This document shows positions 44,464-55,408 of a stretch of DNA of 64,000 bases, in pieces. This stretch comes from Mesorhizobium sp. M7A.F.Ca.US.008.03.1.1 (GTDB lineage: Bacteria; Pseudomonadota; Alphaproteobacteria; Rhizobiales; Rhizobiaceae). The notes below the pieces were generated by a model. It had not been told where the DNA came from, ran no database searches, and worked only from the letters and a program-made list of their open reading frames with translations. The DNA lies in contig NZ_RZRU01000003.1 of the NCBI RefSeq assembly GCF_003997495.1, positions 434,001 through 498,000 on the forward strand, written 5' to 3'. Made by a program: the position numbers and the translations under genes. How positions within the stretch are numbered: the stretch's first letter is position 1; each line of letters starts with the position of its first letter.

Positions 44464-46548
44464 GTGAGGAATTTACGCAATATCGGCCTTGCTGCCGGAC
44501 TGACGCTGAGCGTCTCGGTCTCGGCACTCAATGCTTACGCTTCCGAGCCGACGGTTCCGCCGGCGCCGACACCGTTTCCCGCCGAAGGCAAGATCAACTA
44601 TGTCGCGCGAGACTCGATCCTGGAGTTCAAGGCGCTTCCAGAATATCACGAGCCCGACTGGGTCACCGAGAAATACGTCAAGACCGGCAAGCTGCCGCCG
44701 GTGAAAGACAGGCTGCCGAAGGAGCCGCTGGTCTTCAAGACGGGCAACATGCAGGACGGCATCGGTGTCTATGGCGATACGATGCGCCATGTCATCGGCG
44801 GACGGCCGGAAGGCTGGAACTACGGCGCCGGCCAGACGCAAGGGTGGGGCGGCATCGATATCGGCCTTTCCGAATGCTTGACGCGCACCGCGCCGCTGTT
44901 CCAGGTCGAGGCGAAAGATACCGAGCCGCTGCCGAATCTGGCCAGGAGCTGGGATTGGTCGAGCGATGGCCACAAGCTGACCATGCACCTCATCGAAGGA
45001 GCGAAGTGGTCGGACGGCGTGCCGTTCAATGCCGACGACGTGATGTTCTACTGGGACGACGAGGTGGTCGATCCCAACGTCTCGCCGCTGAACGGCGCGA
45101 CGCCGGAAACCTTCGGTGTCGGCACGACGTTGAAGAAGATCGACGACTACACCGTCGAATGGACCTTCCAGGATGCCTTCCCGAAGCAGTACCTGTATAC
45201 CATGGCCTACGGCACCTTCTGTCCCGGCCCCGCGCACATCCTCAAGCCGCAGCATCCGAAATATTCGAAGAACACCTACGATCAGTTCAAAAATGCCTTC
45301 CCGCCGGAATTCATGAATATGCCGGTGATGGGTGGCTGGGTCCCGGTCGAATACCGGCCGGACGACATCATCGTCATGCGTCGCAATCCCTATTACTGGA
45401 AAGTCGACGAAAAGGGCAATCAGCTGCCCTATCTCAACGAACTGCACTACAAGCTGTCAACCTGGGCCGATCGCGACGTCCAGGCGGTGGCCGGCGCAGC
45501 CGACTTTTCCAATCTGGAGCAGCCGGAAAACTTCGTCGCCTCGCTGAAGCGTGCGGCGGAGCCGAACGCGCCGGCCCGTCTTGCTTTCGGCCCGCGGCTC
45601 ATCGGCTACAATCTGCGCTTTAATTTTTCCGCCAATGGCTGGGGCAACCCGGATGAACGCGGGCAAGCTGTGCGCGAGCTGAACCGCAACGAGGATTTCC
45701 GCAAGGCCGTCACCATGGCGCTCGACCGCAAGGCGCTCGGCGACTCGCTGGTCAAGGGGCCGTTCACCGCCATCTATCCCGGCGGCCTGTCGTCCGGAAC
45801 CAGCTTCTACGATCGCGCTTCGACGGTCTACTACCCCTTCGACCTCGAGGGCGCCAAGGCCGAGCTCGCCAAGGCCGGCCTCAAGGATACGGACGGCGAT
45901 GGGTTCGTGAACTTCCCTTCCGGCACCGCCGGCGGCAAGAACGTCGAGATCGTGATGCTGGTGAACAACGACTACACGACAGACAAGAGCCTTGCCGAAG
46001 GCGTCGTCGCCCAGATGGAAAAACTCGGGCTTCGCGTCGTGCTCAACGGCCTCAACGGCACCCAGCGCGACGCGTCGCAATATTCCGGCCGCTTCGATTG
46101 GCTGGTCCGGCGCAACGAACAGGAACTGACGTCGGTGGTGCAGAACACCGTGCAGCTTGCCCCGGTCGGTCCGCGCACCAGCTGGGACCATCGTGCGCCG
46201 GAAAATGGCGAGGTCGATGTGATGCCGTTCGAAAAGGACCTCGTCGACATCGTCAACACGTTCGTCTCGACGCAGGACAATGACCAGCGCGCCAGCCTGA
46301 TGAAACAGTTTCAGAAGATCTCGACGGAGCACGTCTACAATGTCGGCCTGACGGAATATCCCGGCGCGCTCATCGTCAACAAGCGTTTCTCGAACATTCC
46401 GCAGGGCACGCCGATCTTCATGTTCAACTGGGCCGAAGATTCGATCATCCGCGAACGGGTCTTTGTCGCGGCCGACAAGCAGGCGAAATACGAATTGTTC
46501 CCTGAGGAGCTGCCCGGCAAGCCCGGAGAAAAAGGCCCGATGAATTAG
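44464..46548 (+). CDS. agpA: Alpha-galactoside ABC transporter, binding protein
   Basis: This 694-residue periplasmic binding protein belongs to the oligopeptide/SBP-5 family, which in rhizobia includes AgpA for raffinose, melibiose and galactosides. The start is a GTG at 44464 with GAGGGAGAG upstream; the signal peptide is RNIGLAAGLTLSVSVSALNA, with cleavage near YAS-EP. Family runs are DGHKLTMHLIEGAKWSDGVP, FNADDVMFYWDDEV, DIIVMRRNPYYWK and DFRKAVTMALDRKALGDSLV. It is longer than DppA/OppA, as AgpA is. Confidence 0.87.
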   Translation: MRNLRNIGLAAGLTLSVSVSALNAYASEPTVPPAPTPFPAEGKINYVARDSILEFKALPEYHEPDWVTEKYVKTGKLPPVKDRLPKEPLVFKTGNMQDGIGVYGDTMRHVIGGRPEGWNYGAGQTQGWGGIDIGLSECLTRTAPLFQVEAKDTEPLPNLARSWDWSSDGHKLTMHLIEGAKWSDGVPFNADDVMFYWDDEVVDPNVSPLNGATPETFGVGTTLKKIDDYTVEWTFQDAFPKQYLYTMAYGTFCPGPAHILKPQHPKYSKNTYDQFKNAFPPEFMNMPVMGGWVPVEYRPDDIIVMRRNPYYWKVDEKGNQLPYLNELHYKLSTWADRDVQAVAGAADFSNLEQPENFVASLKRAAEPNAPARLAFGPRLIGYNLRFNFSANGWGNPDERGQAVRELNRNEDFRKAVTMALDRKALGDSLVKGPFTAIYPGGLSSGTSFYDRASTVYYPFDLEGAKAELAKAGLKDTDGDGFVNFPSGTAGGKNVEIVMLVNNDYTTDKSLAEGVVAQMEKLGLRVVLNGLNGTQRDASQYSGRFDWLVRRNEQELTSVVQNTVQLAPVGPRTSWDHRAPENGEVDVMPFEKDLVDIVNTFVSTQDNDQRASLMKQFQKISTEHVYNVGLTEYPGALIVNKRFSNIPQGTPIFMFNWAEDSIIRERVFVAADKQAKYELFPEELPGKPGEKGPMN

Positions 46549-46574
46549 GTTTACCTCCCCTGACCGAGAGAACT

Positions 46575-46599
46575 CGGGCCGCGCCGCTGGCGCGGCCCG
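46575..46599 (+). terminator. Strong hairpin between agpA and agpB
   Basis: CGGGCCGCGC (46575-46584) pairs perfectly with GCGCGGCCCG (46590-46599) around a five-base loop. There is no U-tract. It sits 26 bases after the agpA stop and probably raises binding protein yield over permease by protecting the 3' end. Confidence 0.6.
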
Positions 46600-46659
46600 A
46601 CAAACCAACCTCCGGACGCAACCAAGGGCGCGATCGGCGAGACAAGGAACGAACCGTCC

Positions 46660-47667
46660 ATGCTGCGATTCCTGCTCACGCGCATAGCGTCGGCAATCCC
46701 GGTCCTCGCCATTTTGAGCCTGGCCACCTTTGCCATCATCCAGGCGCCACCGGGCGATTATGCCGACTATATCCGCTCGCAGGCGATCAACCAGGGTGGA
46801 GCCTCCTTCGCCGAAGCCGACGCGCAGGCAAAGGCCTATCGCATCGAGCATGGCCTCGATAAGCCGCTGCCCGTCCAGTATCTGAACTGGATCGGCGGCA
46901 TCGTCACCCGCGGCGATTTCGGCTACAGCCTCTACTACAACAAGCCGGTAGCCGACGTGGTCGGAGAGCGCCTGCCGCGCACGCTTCTCCTGGCGCTGGT
47001 CTGCCATCTGCTCGCCTCGGTGCTGGGCATCACATTCGGCATATGGGCGGCGACGCGGCAATACACCTGGATCGACTCGACACTGTCGGCCATCTCCTTC
47101 CTTGGCATGACGGTGCCGCGGTTCCTGATGGCGCTGATCATCGTCTATCTCCTGGTCTTCCAGTTCAACGTGTCGGAGATCGGCTCATTCTTCTCGCCGC
47201 AATATGGTGGCGCGCCGTGGTCCTGGGCCAAATTCATCGACCTGGTCAAGCATGTCTGGCCGGTGGTGGCGATCGCCACTTTCGGCGGCCTCGCTTACAA
47301 TATGCGCGTCATGCGCGGCAATCTGCTCGACACGCTGAACGCGCAATATGTCGAGACGGCAAGGGCCAAGGGGTTGACCGGCGCCGCCGTCGTCATGCGC
47401 CACGCCGTGCCCAACGCGCTGCATCCGCTCATCATGTATCAGGGCGTGGTGCTGCCCTATATGCTGACCGGCGAGATCGAGACGGCGATCATCTTCGCGC
47501 TGCCGACCGTCGGCCCGGCGATTGTCGGCTCCATGGCCGTCGGCGACGTCTATGTCACCGCCACCTTCATGATGGTGCTGTCGGCGACGCTGATCGTCGG
47601 CAACATCATCGCCGACATGCTGCTCGTCCTGCTCGATCCGCGCGTGCGCCAGTTCGGGGAGGGTTAG
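46660..47667 (+). CDS. agpB: Alpha-galactoside ABC transporter, permease (DppB type)
   Basis: This 335-residue inner-membrane permease starts MLRFLLTRIASAIPVLAILS, as DppB/OppB proteins do. It has six helices and an EAA loop, YVETARAKGLTGAAVVMRHA followed by VPNALHPL. It ends two bases before agpC. Specificity comes from the operon. Confidence 0.92.
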   Translation: MLRFLLTRIASAIPVLAILSLATFAIIQAPPGDYADYIRSQAINQGGASFAEADAQAKAYRIEHGLDKPLPVQYLNWIGGIVTRGDFGYSLYYNKPVADVVGERLPRTLLLALVCHLLASVLGITFGIWAATRQYTWIDSTLSAISFLGMTVPRFLMALIIVYLLVFQFNVSEIGSFFSPQYGGAPWSWAKFIDLVKHVWPVVAIATFGGLAYNMRVMRGNLLDTLNAQYVETARAKGLTGAAVVMRHAVPNALHPLIMYQGVVLPYMLTGEIETAIIFALPTVGPAIVGSMAVGDVYVTATFMMVLSATLIVGNIIADMLLVLLDPRVRQFGEG

Positions 47668-47669
47668 AG

Positions 47670-48809
47670 ATGCTGGCGCGCGATCCATCACCGCCGCCAC
47701 CGCCGGCCGAAGGTCCCATCGTTGCCAAACCGGCGCGCGGCAACGAAAGCTACATCGCGCTTGTCTGGCGCCGGCTGAGGCGCTCCTGGACCGGCATGGC
47801 CGGGCTCTGGCTCGTCGTGCTGCTGCTGGTGATGGCCGTGTTCGCCGAATTCATCGCGCCAATGGACCCGAAGGTCACGGACGTCGGCTTCGCTCCGCCG
47901 CAGGTGCCAGGTTTCCACGACAAGGACGGCGCTTTCACCGCGCGGCCGAGGGTCTATGCGCTGGCCGATTCGGCGGACCTCGATCCGGTCACTTTCCAGC
48001 CCGTCGTCGGACCCGACTACGACCATCCAAGGCTGCTTGGTTTCTTCGTGCATGGCGCCCCCTACAAGCTCTTCGGGCTCATCCCGGCGGACCGGCATCT
48101 GTTCGGCTCGCTGGACGGCCAGCCGGTGCATTTCCTCGGCACCGACAAGTTCGGCCGTGACGTGCTGTCGCGCGCGATCCACGGCTCGCGCGTTTCGCTG
48201 ATGATCGCGCTGACGGTTGTCTTCATCATCACCGTCATCGGCACAACCGTCGGCATGGTTTCGGGCTATTTCGGCGGCAGGTTCGATGTCTGGATGCAGC
48301 GCTTCGTCGAACTGGTGCTCGCCTTTCCGCAGTTGCCGCTCTATCTGGCGCTGACGACGCTGATCCCGGTCACCGCTCCCACCAACGTCTTCCTGGCTTT
48401 CGTCATCATCGTCATGTCGGCCTTGGGCTGGGCGCAGATGTCGCGCGAGGTGCGCGGCAAGACGCTGGCGCTGGCGCGGATCGAGTATGTGCGCGCCGCC
48501 ATGGCGGTCGGCGCCACCGACCGGCGCATCATCATGCAGCACATCTTCCCCAATGTGATGAGCCATGTGATCGTCGCGGTGACGCTGGCGATCCCGACGG
48601 TGGTGCTGCTCGAATCCTTCCTCGGGTTCCTCGGCTTCGCCGTCAAGCCGCCGCTGATCTCGTGGGGCCTCATGCTGCAGGACACCGCGACCTATTCCGT
48701 CATCGGCACCTATCCCTGGATCCTGTCGCCGGTCGGTTTTGTGCTCGTCACCGTCTTTGCCTTCAATGCGCTGGGCGATGGCCTGCGCGACGCCGTCGAC
48801 CCCTATTGA
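47670..48809 (+). CDS. agpC: Alpha-galactoside ABC transporter, permease (DppC type)
   Basis: This 379-residue permease starts MLARDPSPPPPPAEGPIVAK. An N-terminal Pro-rich tail precedes the first helix (AGLWLVVLLLVMAVFAEFIA). A periplasmic insert of about 100 residues before LGTDKFGRDVLSRAIHGSRV is larger than in DppC. The EAA loop is YVRAAMAVGATDRRIIMQHI followed by FPNVMSH. The ribosome site GGGGAGGG overlaps the end of agpB. Confidence 0.92.
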   Translation: MLARDPSPPPPPAEGPIVAKPARGNESYIALVWRRLRRSWTGMAGLWLVVLLLVMAVFAEFIAPMDPKVTDVGFAPPQVPGFHDKDGAFTARPRVYALADSADLDPVTFQPVVGPDYDHPRLLGFFVHGAPYKLFGLIPADRHLFGSLDGQPVHFLGTDKFGRDVLSRAIHGSRVSLMIALTVVFIITVIGTTVGMVSGYFGGRFDVWMQRFVELVLAFPQLPLYLALTTLIPVTAPTNVFLAFVIIVMSALGWAQMSREVRGKTLALARIEYVRAAMAVGATDRRIIMQHIFPNVMSHVIVAVTLAIPTVVLLESFLGFLGFAVKPPLISWGLMLQDTATYSVIGTYPWILSPVGFVLVTVFAFNALGDGLRDAVDPY

Positions 48810-48818
48810 GGTGCTGAG

Positions 48819-50486
<1,668 letters not shown>

Positions 50487-50505
50487 ACATATGCCGGAGG
50501 TTAGC

Positions 50506-51879
50506 ATGGCAAGAAATCCCAAGATCACGTTCATCGGCGCCGGCTCGACGGTGTTCATGAAGAATATTGTCGGCGACGTGCTGCAGCGCCCGTCGCTGTC
50601 CGGCGCGACGATCGCGCTGATGGACGTCAATCCGCAGCGGCTGGAAGAGAGCGCCATCGTCGTCAACAAGCTGATCGCGACGCTTGGCGTCAAGGCGAAG
50701 ACCGAGACCCATTCGGACCAGCGCAAGGCGCTGACGGGCGCCGACTTCGTCGTCGTCGCCTTCCAGATCGGCGGCTACGAACCCTGCACCGTCACCGACT
50801 TCGAGGTGCCGAAGAAATACGGCCTGCGCCAGACGATCGCCGACACGCTGGGCGTCGGCGGCATCATGCGGGGGCTCCGGACCGTGCCGCATCTGTGGAA
50901 GGTCTGCGAGGACATGCTCGCCGTCTGCCCCGAAGCGATCATGCTGCAATATGTCAACCCGATGGCGATCAACACCTGGGCGATATCGGAGAGATATCCT
51001 GAGATCAGGCAGGTCGGCCTCTGCCATTCGGTGCAGGGCACGGCGATGGAGCTGGCTGAAGACCTCGACCTTCCCTACGAAGAAATCCGCTATCGCTCGG
51101 CCGGCATCAACCACATGGCCTTCTACCTGAAATTCGAGCATCGTCAGGCGGACGGCTCCTACCGCGACCTCTATCCCGATCTGGTGCGCGCCTATCGCGA
51201 AGGCCGTGCGCCCAAGCCCGGCTGGAACCCGCGCTGTCCCAACAAGGTGCGCTACGAGATGCTGACCAGGCTCGGCTATTTCGTCACCGAAAGCTCGGAA
51301 CATTTCGCCGAATACACGCCCTATTTCATCAAGGAAGGACGCCCAGACCTGATCGAGAAATACGGCATCCCGCTGGATGAGTATCCCAAGCGCTGCATCG
51401 AGCAGATCGAGCGCTGGAAGGGGCAGGCGGAAGCCTATCGCTCGGCCGATCGCATCGAAGTCGAGCAGTCCAAGGAATATGCCTCCTCGATCATGAATTC
51501 GGTCTGGACCGGCGAACCCTCGGTGATCTACGGCAATGTCCGCAACAATGGCTGCATCACCTCGCTGCCCCGGGATTGCGCCGCCGAAGTGCCGTGCCTG
51601 GTCGACGCCTCCGGCATCCAGCCGACCTACATCGGCGACCTGCCGCCTCAATTGACCGCGCTGATGCGCACCAACATCAACGTGCAGGAATTGACGGTGC
51701 GGGCGCTGATGACGGAAAACCGCGAGCACATCTACCATGCGGCGATGATGGATCCGCACACCGCGGCCGAACTCGATCTCGACCAGATCTGGTCACTGGT
51801 CGATGATCTCTTGGCCGCTCACGGAGACTGGCTGCCGGACTGGGCGCGCGTCAACCGCAAGAACGAAGCTGCCGCCTGA
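50506..51879 (+). CDS. agaL2: Alpha-galactosidase/glucosidase, glycoside hydrolase family 4
   Basis: The second GH4 enzyme of the operon, 457 residues, starts MARNPKITFIGAGSTVFMKN with CCGGAGG upstream. It has the NAD motif GAGSTVF, QYVNPMAINTWA, the metal-ligand runs GLCHSVQGTA and SAGINHMAFYLKFE, and NNGCITSLPRDCAAEVPCLV. It differs clearly from AgaL1, so the pair may split substrates (for example melibiose against raffinose or stachyose). It is the last gene of the agp operon. Confidence 0.92.
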   Translation: MARNPKITFIGAGSTVFMKNIVGDVLQRPSLSGATIALMDVNPQRLEESAIVVNKLIATLGVKAKTETHSDQRKALTGADFVVVAFQIGGYEPCTVTDFEVPKKYGLRQTIADTLGVGGIMRGLRTVPHLWKVCEDMLAVCPEAIMLQYVNPMAINTWAISERYPEIRQVGLCHSVQGTAMELAEDLDLPYEEIRYRSAGINHMAFYLKFEHRQADGSYRDLYPDLVRAYREGRAPKPGWNPRCPNKVRYEMLTRLGYFVTESSEHFAEYTPYFIKEGRPDLIEKYGIPLDEYPKRCIEQIERWKGQAEAYRSADRIEVEQSKEYASSIMNSVWTGEPSVIYGNVRNNGCITSLPRDCAAEVPCLVDASGIQPTYIGDLPPQLTALMRTNINVQELTVRALMTENREHIYHAAMMDPHTAAELDLDQIWSLVDDLLAAHGDWLPDWARVNRKNEAAA

Positions 51880-51894
51880 TCGGCGGCGCTCGGC

Positions 51895-52092
51895 TCATTT
51901 CGGAGCGTCCGGGTCCGTCTCTTCCTCGTCGTCGCGGGCCTTGATGACATAGGCGCCCTTCAGCCAGCGGTTGAGGTCGATGTCCTTGCAGCGCGTCGAG
52001 CAGAACGGAAAGGTGTCGCGCGCCGACGGCTTGCCGCATTCGGGACAGGGGCGCTTGGGGCGCAAGGGCGTGACTTTGGGATCGGAATTCAC
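51895..52092 (-). CDS. yacG: DNA gyrase inhibitor YacG
   Basis: This 65-residue zinc protein binds gyrase. The four-cysteine site is intact (CPECGKPS and [15 protein letters not shown]), and AYVIKAR plus an acidic tail follow. The ATG overlaps the maf stop by four bases, so it is the last gene of the infA-maf-yacG run. Confidence 0.95.
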   Translation of the reverse strand: MNSDPKVTPLRPKRPCPECGKPSARDTFPFCSTRCKDIDLNRWLKGAYVIKARDDEEETDPDAPK

Positions 52093-52718
52093 AGCCGGGT
52101 TCCCGCCAGCCAGCCGCCATGCACCTTGAAGCCTTCACCGCTCAACAGCGCGACGGTTTCATAGAGTGGCAGCCCGACGATGTTGGTGTAGGAGCCGACC
52201 AGCTTGACGACGAAGGCGCCGGCGAGGCCCTGGACGGCGTAGCCGCCGGCCTTGCCGCGCCATTCACCCGAGGCGATATAGGCGTCGATCTCTTCGCGTG
52301 GCAGCCGCTTGAAGCGCACCCGCGTCTCGACGAGCCGCTGGCGCAGCTTGCCACCTGGGGTGATCAGGCAGATGCCGGAATAGACCCGGTGCGAACGGCC
52401 CGACAACAGCCCGAGGCAGTTGGCGGCGTCGTCGAGGGTTTCGGCCTTGGGCAGGATGCGCCGCCCGACGGCAACCACCGTGTCCGCGGCCAGCACGAAA
52501 CCCGGCGCATAGTCGGCTTCGGTCTGCAGCGAGGCGAACGCCTTCTCGGCCTTTTCCTTCGACAGCCGCTTGGCCAGCGAGCGCGGATGCTCGGCACGCA
52601 GCGGCGTTTCGTCGACATCGGCCGGCAGCACGCGGTCCGGCTCGATGCCGGCCTGCTGCAAGAGTTCGATCCGGCGCGGCGAACCCGAGGCAAGCACCAG
52701 CTTCTGCAAAATGCTCAT
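52089..52718 (-). CDS. maf: Maf-like nucleotide pyrophosphatase
   Basis: This 209-residue Maf/HAM1 superfamily protein hydrolyses non-canonical or modified nucleoside triphosphates. Signatures are [65 protein letters not shown] and [20 protein letters not shown]. It starts 21 bases after infA. Confidence 0.94.
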   Translation of the reverse strand: MSILQKLVLASGSPRRIELLQQAGIEPDRVLPADVDETPLRAEHPRSLAKRLSKEKAEKAFASLQTEADYAPGFVLAADTVVAVGRRILPKAETLDDAANCLGLLSGRSHRVYSGICLITPGGKLRQRLVETRVRFKRLPREEIDAYIASGEWRGKAGGYAVQGLAGAFVVKLVGSYTNIVGLPLYETVALLSGEGFKVHGGWLAGTRL

Positions 52719-52739
52719 CGCGGACCAGTCGGGCTTTGC

Positions 52740-52958
52740 TTACTTGAAACGATAGGTGATGCGGCCCTTGGTCAGGTCGTATGGCGTCATCTCGACCAGA
52801 ACCTTGTCGCCGGTCAGCACGCGGATGCGGTTCTTGCGCATGCGGCCGGCCGTATGGGCGATGATCTCGTGTTCGTTTTCGAGCTTTACCCGGAACATCG
52901 CGTTCGGCAACAATTCCGTCACGACACCCGGAAACTCGAGGACTTCTTCCTTCGGCAT
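52740..52958 (-). CDS. infA: Translation initiation factor IF-1
   Basis: This 72-residue OB-fold protein starts [20 protein letters not shown] and ends [12 protein letters not shown], with the conserved middle [20 protein letters not shown]. It assists start-codon selection in the ribosomal A site. The second residue Pro (others have Ala/Ser) is seen in alphaproteobacteria. Confidence 0.98.
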
Positions 52959-52991
52959 TCGATACCTTTGCTTGGATGGTAGTTCCGGCGC

Positions 52992-53062
52992 CTAGAGCAT
53001 GATGCCGAAAAGTGTCAAGCGGTTTTCGGACGACATCATGCTCTATTTCTTTGATCTAGAGG
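52992..53062. repeat. Rhizobial palindromic intergenic element
   Basis: Outer arms TAGAGCATGATG (52993-53004) and CATCATGCTCTA (53034-53045) enclose the inner dyad CCGAAAA...TTTTCGG, and the unit ends in GATCTAGAG. Elements with this core are widely dispersed in rhizobial intergenic DNA. It lies in the infA 5' leader. Confidence 0.8.
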
Positions 53063-53070
53063 CGGATTCA

Positions 53071-53097
53071 GATTTCAGGTCGAACAGACCTGAAATC
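53071..53097. terminator. Perfect 11-bp hairpin between the phosphatase gene and infA
   Basis: GATTTCAGGTC pairs with GACCTGAAATC around the loop GAACA. No T-run follows on the minus strand, so it may be part of the adjoining repeat or a transcript-shaping hairpin rather than a true terminator. Confidence 0.5.
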
Positions 53098-53158
53098 ATC
53101 CGACTCTAGCCGGAATTTCGGCGGAACCTATATGATAATCGTCCGCTTGTGAACACGC

Positions 53159-53614
53159 TTAATCCGTCGTGTTTTTTGCTTCAGGATGCAAAAAACGTCG
53201 GCCTATGCGCACCTTCAGCCGCTCGCGCACGTCCCGATAACTGGCCATGATCTGTTCGCGGGTGCCGCTGGCGTCGGTCGGGTCTGGCGTCGGCCAGTAT
53301 TCGACCTCGACCGCGAGCGAGCGGGTGAGTTCGAGTGCGGTGTGGTGCGCTTCCGGCGCCAGCGTGATGATCAGGTCGAAATAGTCGTCCTCGAGATCGT
53401 CCATCGTCCTTGGGTGACGCTCGCCCAGCGTGAGACCTTCTTCGGCAAGCACCGCATCGACGAATGGATCGCGCTCGCCGGCGCGGACGCCGGCGGAAGC
53501 GACAAAGACGGTGGCGGGCAGCATGCGGCGCGCCAGCTGCTCCGCCATTGGCGAGCGCACGGCATTCATGCCGCACAGGAACAGGATCGAACGGGGCAGG
53601 GCGCCGGGTGCCAG
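53159..53614 (-). CDS. Low-molecular-weight protein tyrosine phosphatase/ArsC-like protein, probable non-ATG start
   Basis: The LMW phosphatase signature C-x5-R is present as LFLCGMNAVRSPMAEQLARR, and the acidic residue is in PTPDPTD. The first ATG (53569) lies inside the signature, after the catalytic Cys, and would give a dead protein. The frame is open upstream without ATG, GTG or TTG. A CTG at 53614, preceded by GCGGGG, gives LAPGALPRSILFLCG and 151 residues. The start is inferred, and another CTG at 53599 is possible. The gene meets the UPF0262 gene almost end to start, so translation may also be coupled. Confidence 0.7.
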   Translation of the reverse strand: MAPGALPRSILFLCGMNAVRSPMAEQLARRMLPATVFVASAGVRAGERDPFVDAVLAEEGLTLGERHPRTMDDLEDDYFDLIITLAPEAHHTALELTRSLAVEVEYWPTPDPTDASGTREQIMASYRDVRERLKVRIGRRFLHPEAKNTTD

Positions 53615-53616
53615 GG

Positions 53617-54102
53617 CTAGCCCCGCCAGTGCAGCACGCAGACCAGCGTGAACAGCCGGCGCGCCGTATCGAAGTCGATGTCGATCTTGCCGGACAGCCG
53701 GTCCATCAATGTCTGGGAGCCTTCATTGTGCAGGCCGCGGCGACCCATGTCGATCGCCTCGATGTGGCTCGGCGTCGAGGAGCGGATGGCGTCGTAGTAG
53801 CTTTCGCAGATCATGTAGTAGTCCTTGACGATGCGCCTGAGAGGCGTCAGCGACAGGATATGGGTGACGACGGCGGCGCCATCCTCGCGGGCCACGGCAA
53901 ACACCAGGCGCTGCTCGGCCAGCGACAGTTTCAGCCGATAAGGACCGGCGCCGCTGTCATTGACGGGTTGAAAACTGTTTTCCTCGATCAGGTCGAAGAT
54001 CGCCACCGCGCGTTCATGCTCGACATCGGGTGTCGAACGGCCGATCGATTCATCGAGTTCGACATCGATCAGCCTGGCGCGGTTTTGATCGGGGCCAGAC
54101 AT
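53617..54102 (-). CDS. UPF0262 family protein
   Basis: This 161-residue protein starts [20 protein letters not shown]. It shows [40 protein letters not shown], the ASRQ-like [19 protein letters not shown], and a final VLHWRG. The family is confined to alphaproteobacteria and has no known function. It lies six bases after hisD in a conserved gene neighbourhood. Confidence 0.92.
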   Translation of the reverse strand: MSGPDQNRARLIDVELDESIGRSTPDVEHERAVAIFDLIEENSFQPVNDSGAGPYRLKLSLAEQRLVFAVAREDGAAVVTHILSLTPLRRIVKDYYMICESYYDAIRSSTPSHIEAIDMGRRGLHNEGSQTLMDRLSGKIDIDFDTARRLFTLVCVLHWRG

Positions 54103-54108
54103 CGCCGC

Positions 54109-55401
54109 CTACATGTTCAACCGTATGGCGACGGAGCGTCCATGCGCGTCAAGGCCCTCCGCCTTGGCCAGCGCAATCGCCGCCGGCGCCAAAATCCGCA
54201 ACTGCTCCGGTCCAAGCTTGAGGATCGACGTGCGCTTGACGAAATCGAGCACGGACAGGCCGGACGAGAAACGTGCCGAGCGCGCCGTCGGCAACACATG
54301 GTTGGAGCCGCCGACATAGTCGCCGATGGCTTCCGGCGTATGGCGGCCGAGAAAGACGGCACCCGCATTGCGCATCCGCGACAGGAAACCCTCGGCATCG
54401 TCGATTGCCAATTCGACATGTTCGGCGGCGATGCGGTCGACCAGCGGCAGCGAGGATTCAATGGTTGGAACCAGGATCACGGCGCCAAAATCGCGCCAGC
54501 TCGCCGCAGCCGTTTCGGCCCGCGGCAGGCTCTGAAGCTGACGCTCGACCGCTTGTTCGACAGCGATGCCGAAAGCCGCATCGTCGGTCATCAGGATCGA
54601 CTGCGCCGATGTGTCGTGCTCGGCCTGGGCAAGAAGGTCGGCCGCGATCCAGTCCGGATCGTTGCTGCCGTCAGCCACGACGAGCACTTCCGATGGCCCG
54701 GCGATCATGTCGATGCCGACGGTGCCGAACACCTGGCGCTTGGCCGCCGCGACATAGGCATTGCCCGGGCCGACGATCTTGGCGACCGGCCGGATCGTTT
54801 CGGTGCCGTAAGCAAGGGCGGCGATCGCCTGCGCGCCGCCGACGCGGTAGATTTCCGACACGCCGGCTATATCGGCGGCTACCAGAACCAGCGGATTGAT
54901 GATGCCACCCGGCGCCGGCACGACCATGACGATGCGCTCGACGCCGGCCACCCGGGCCGGTACGGCGTTCATCAGCACCGAGCTTGGATAGCTCGCCGTG
55001 CCGCCCGGCACATAGAGCCCGACCGCCTCGACCGCCGTCCAGCGCCAGCCGAGCTCGACGCCGGCGGCATCCGTATAGCGATCGTCCTTCGGCCGCTGCC
55101 GTTCATGATGCGAGCGGATGCGGTCGCGCGCGAATTCCAGCGCCTCGATTGTTTTTGGGTCGGCGGCCTTGTAGGCCTGAGCGATATCGTCCTTCGAGAC
55201 AGCGATGCCTAGCCCAGCCAGATCGGCGCGATCGAATTTCTGAGAATAGTCGATCAGCGCCGCGTCGCCCTCGGCGCGCACGCGCGCGATAATGTCGCGC
55301 ACCGCGGCGTCGACATCGGCGGACACTTCCCGCTTCGTCAGCAGGAAGGCGGCGAAACGCTGCTCGAAATCGGCGTCGGACTGACGAAGCGTGATGGCCA
55401 T
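54109..55401 (-). CDS. hisD: Histidinol dehydrogenase
   Basis: This 430-residue enzyme oxidises L-histidinol to histidine in two NAD+ steps, using zinc. Signatures are GLYVPGGTASYPSSVLMNAV, QAIAALAYGTETI, IVGPGNAYVAAAKRQVFG, DMIAGPSEVLVVAD and AQAEHDTSAQSILMT. I start at the ATG at 55401 (MAITLRQSDADFEQRF); a longer frame has an improbable Arg/Ser-rich extension. It sits between DUF2948 and UPF0262 genes, all same strand with gaps under ten bases. Confidence 0.96.
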   Translation of the reverse strand: MAITLRQSDADFEQRFAAFLLTKREVSADVDAAVRDIIARVRAEGDAALIDYSQKFDRADLAGLGIAVSKDDIAQAYKAADPKTIEALEFARDRIRSHHERQRPKDDRYTDAAGVELGWRWTAVEAVGLYVPGGTASYPSSVLMNAVPARVAGVERIVMVVPAPGGIINPLVLVAADIAGVSEIYRVGGAQAIAALAYGTETIRPVAKIVGPGNAYVAAAKRQVFGTVGIDMIAGPSEVLVVADGSNDPDWIAADLLAQAEHDTSAQSILMTDDAAFGIAVEQAVERQLQSLPRAETAAASWRDFGAVILVPTIESSLPLVDRIAAEHVELAIDDAEGFLSRMRNAGAVFLGRHTPEAIGDYVGGSNHVLPTARSARFSSGLSVLDFVKRTSILKLGPEQLRILAPAAIALAKAEGLDAHGRSVAIRLNM

Positions 55402-55408
55402 CGGACGG

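Noticed and set aside
45457-47061. 534-codon frame antisense across agpA and agpB
   Set aside because: It spans two genes and their gap without relation to their ends, and the translation is shadow-like.
52992-53097. Possible CRISPR-like or riboswitch structure upstream of infA
   Set aside because: The dyads are a single rhizobial palindromic element plus one hairpin. There is no spacer-repeat pattern and no known riboswitch core.
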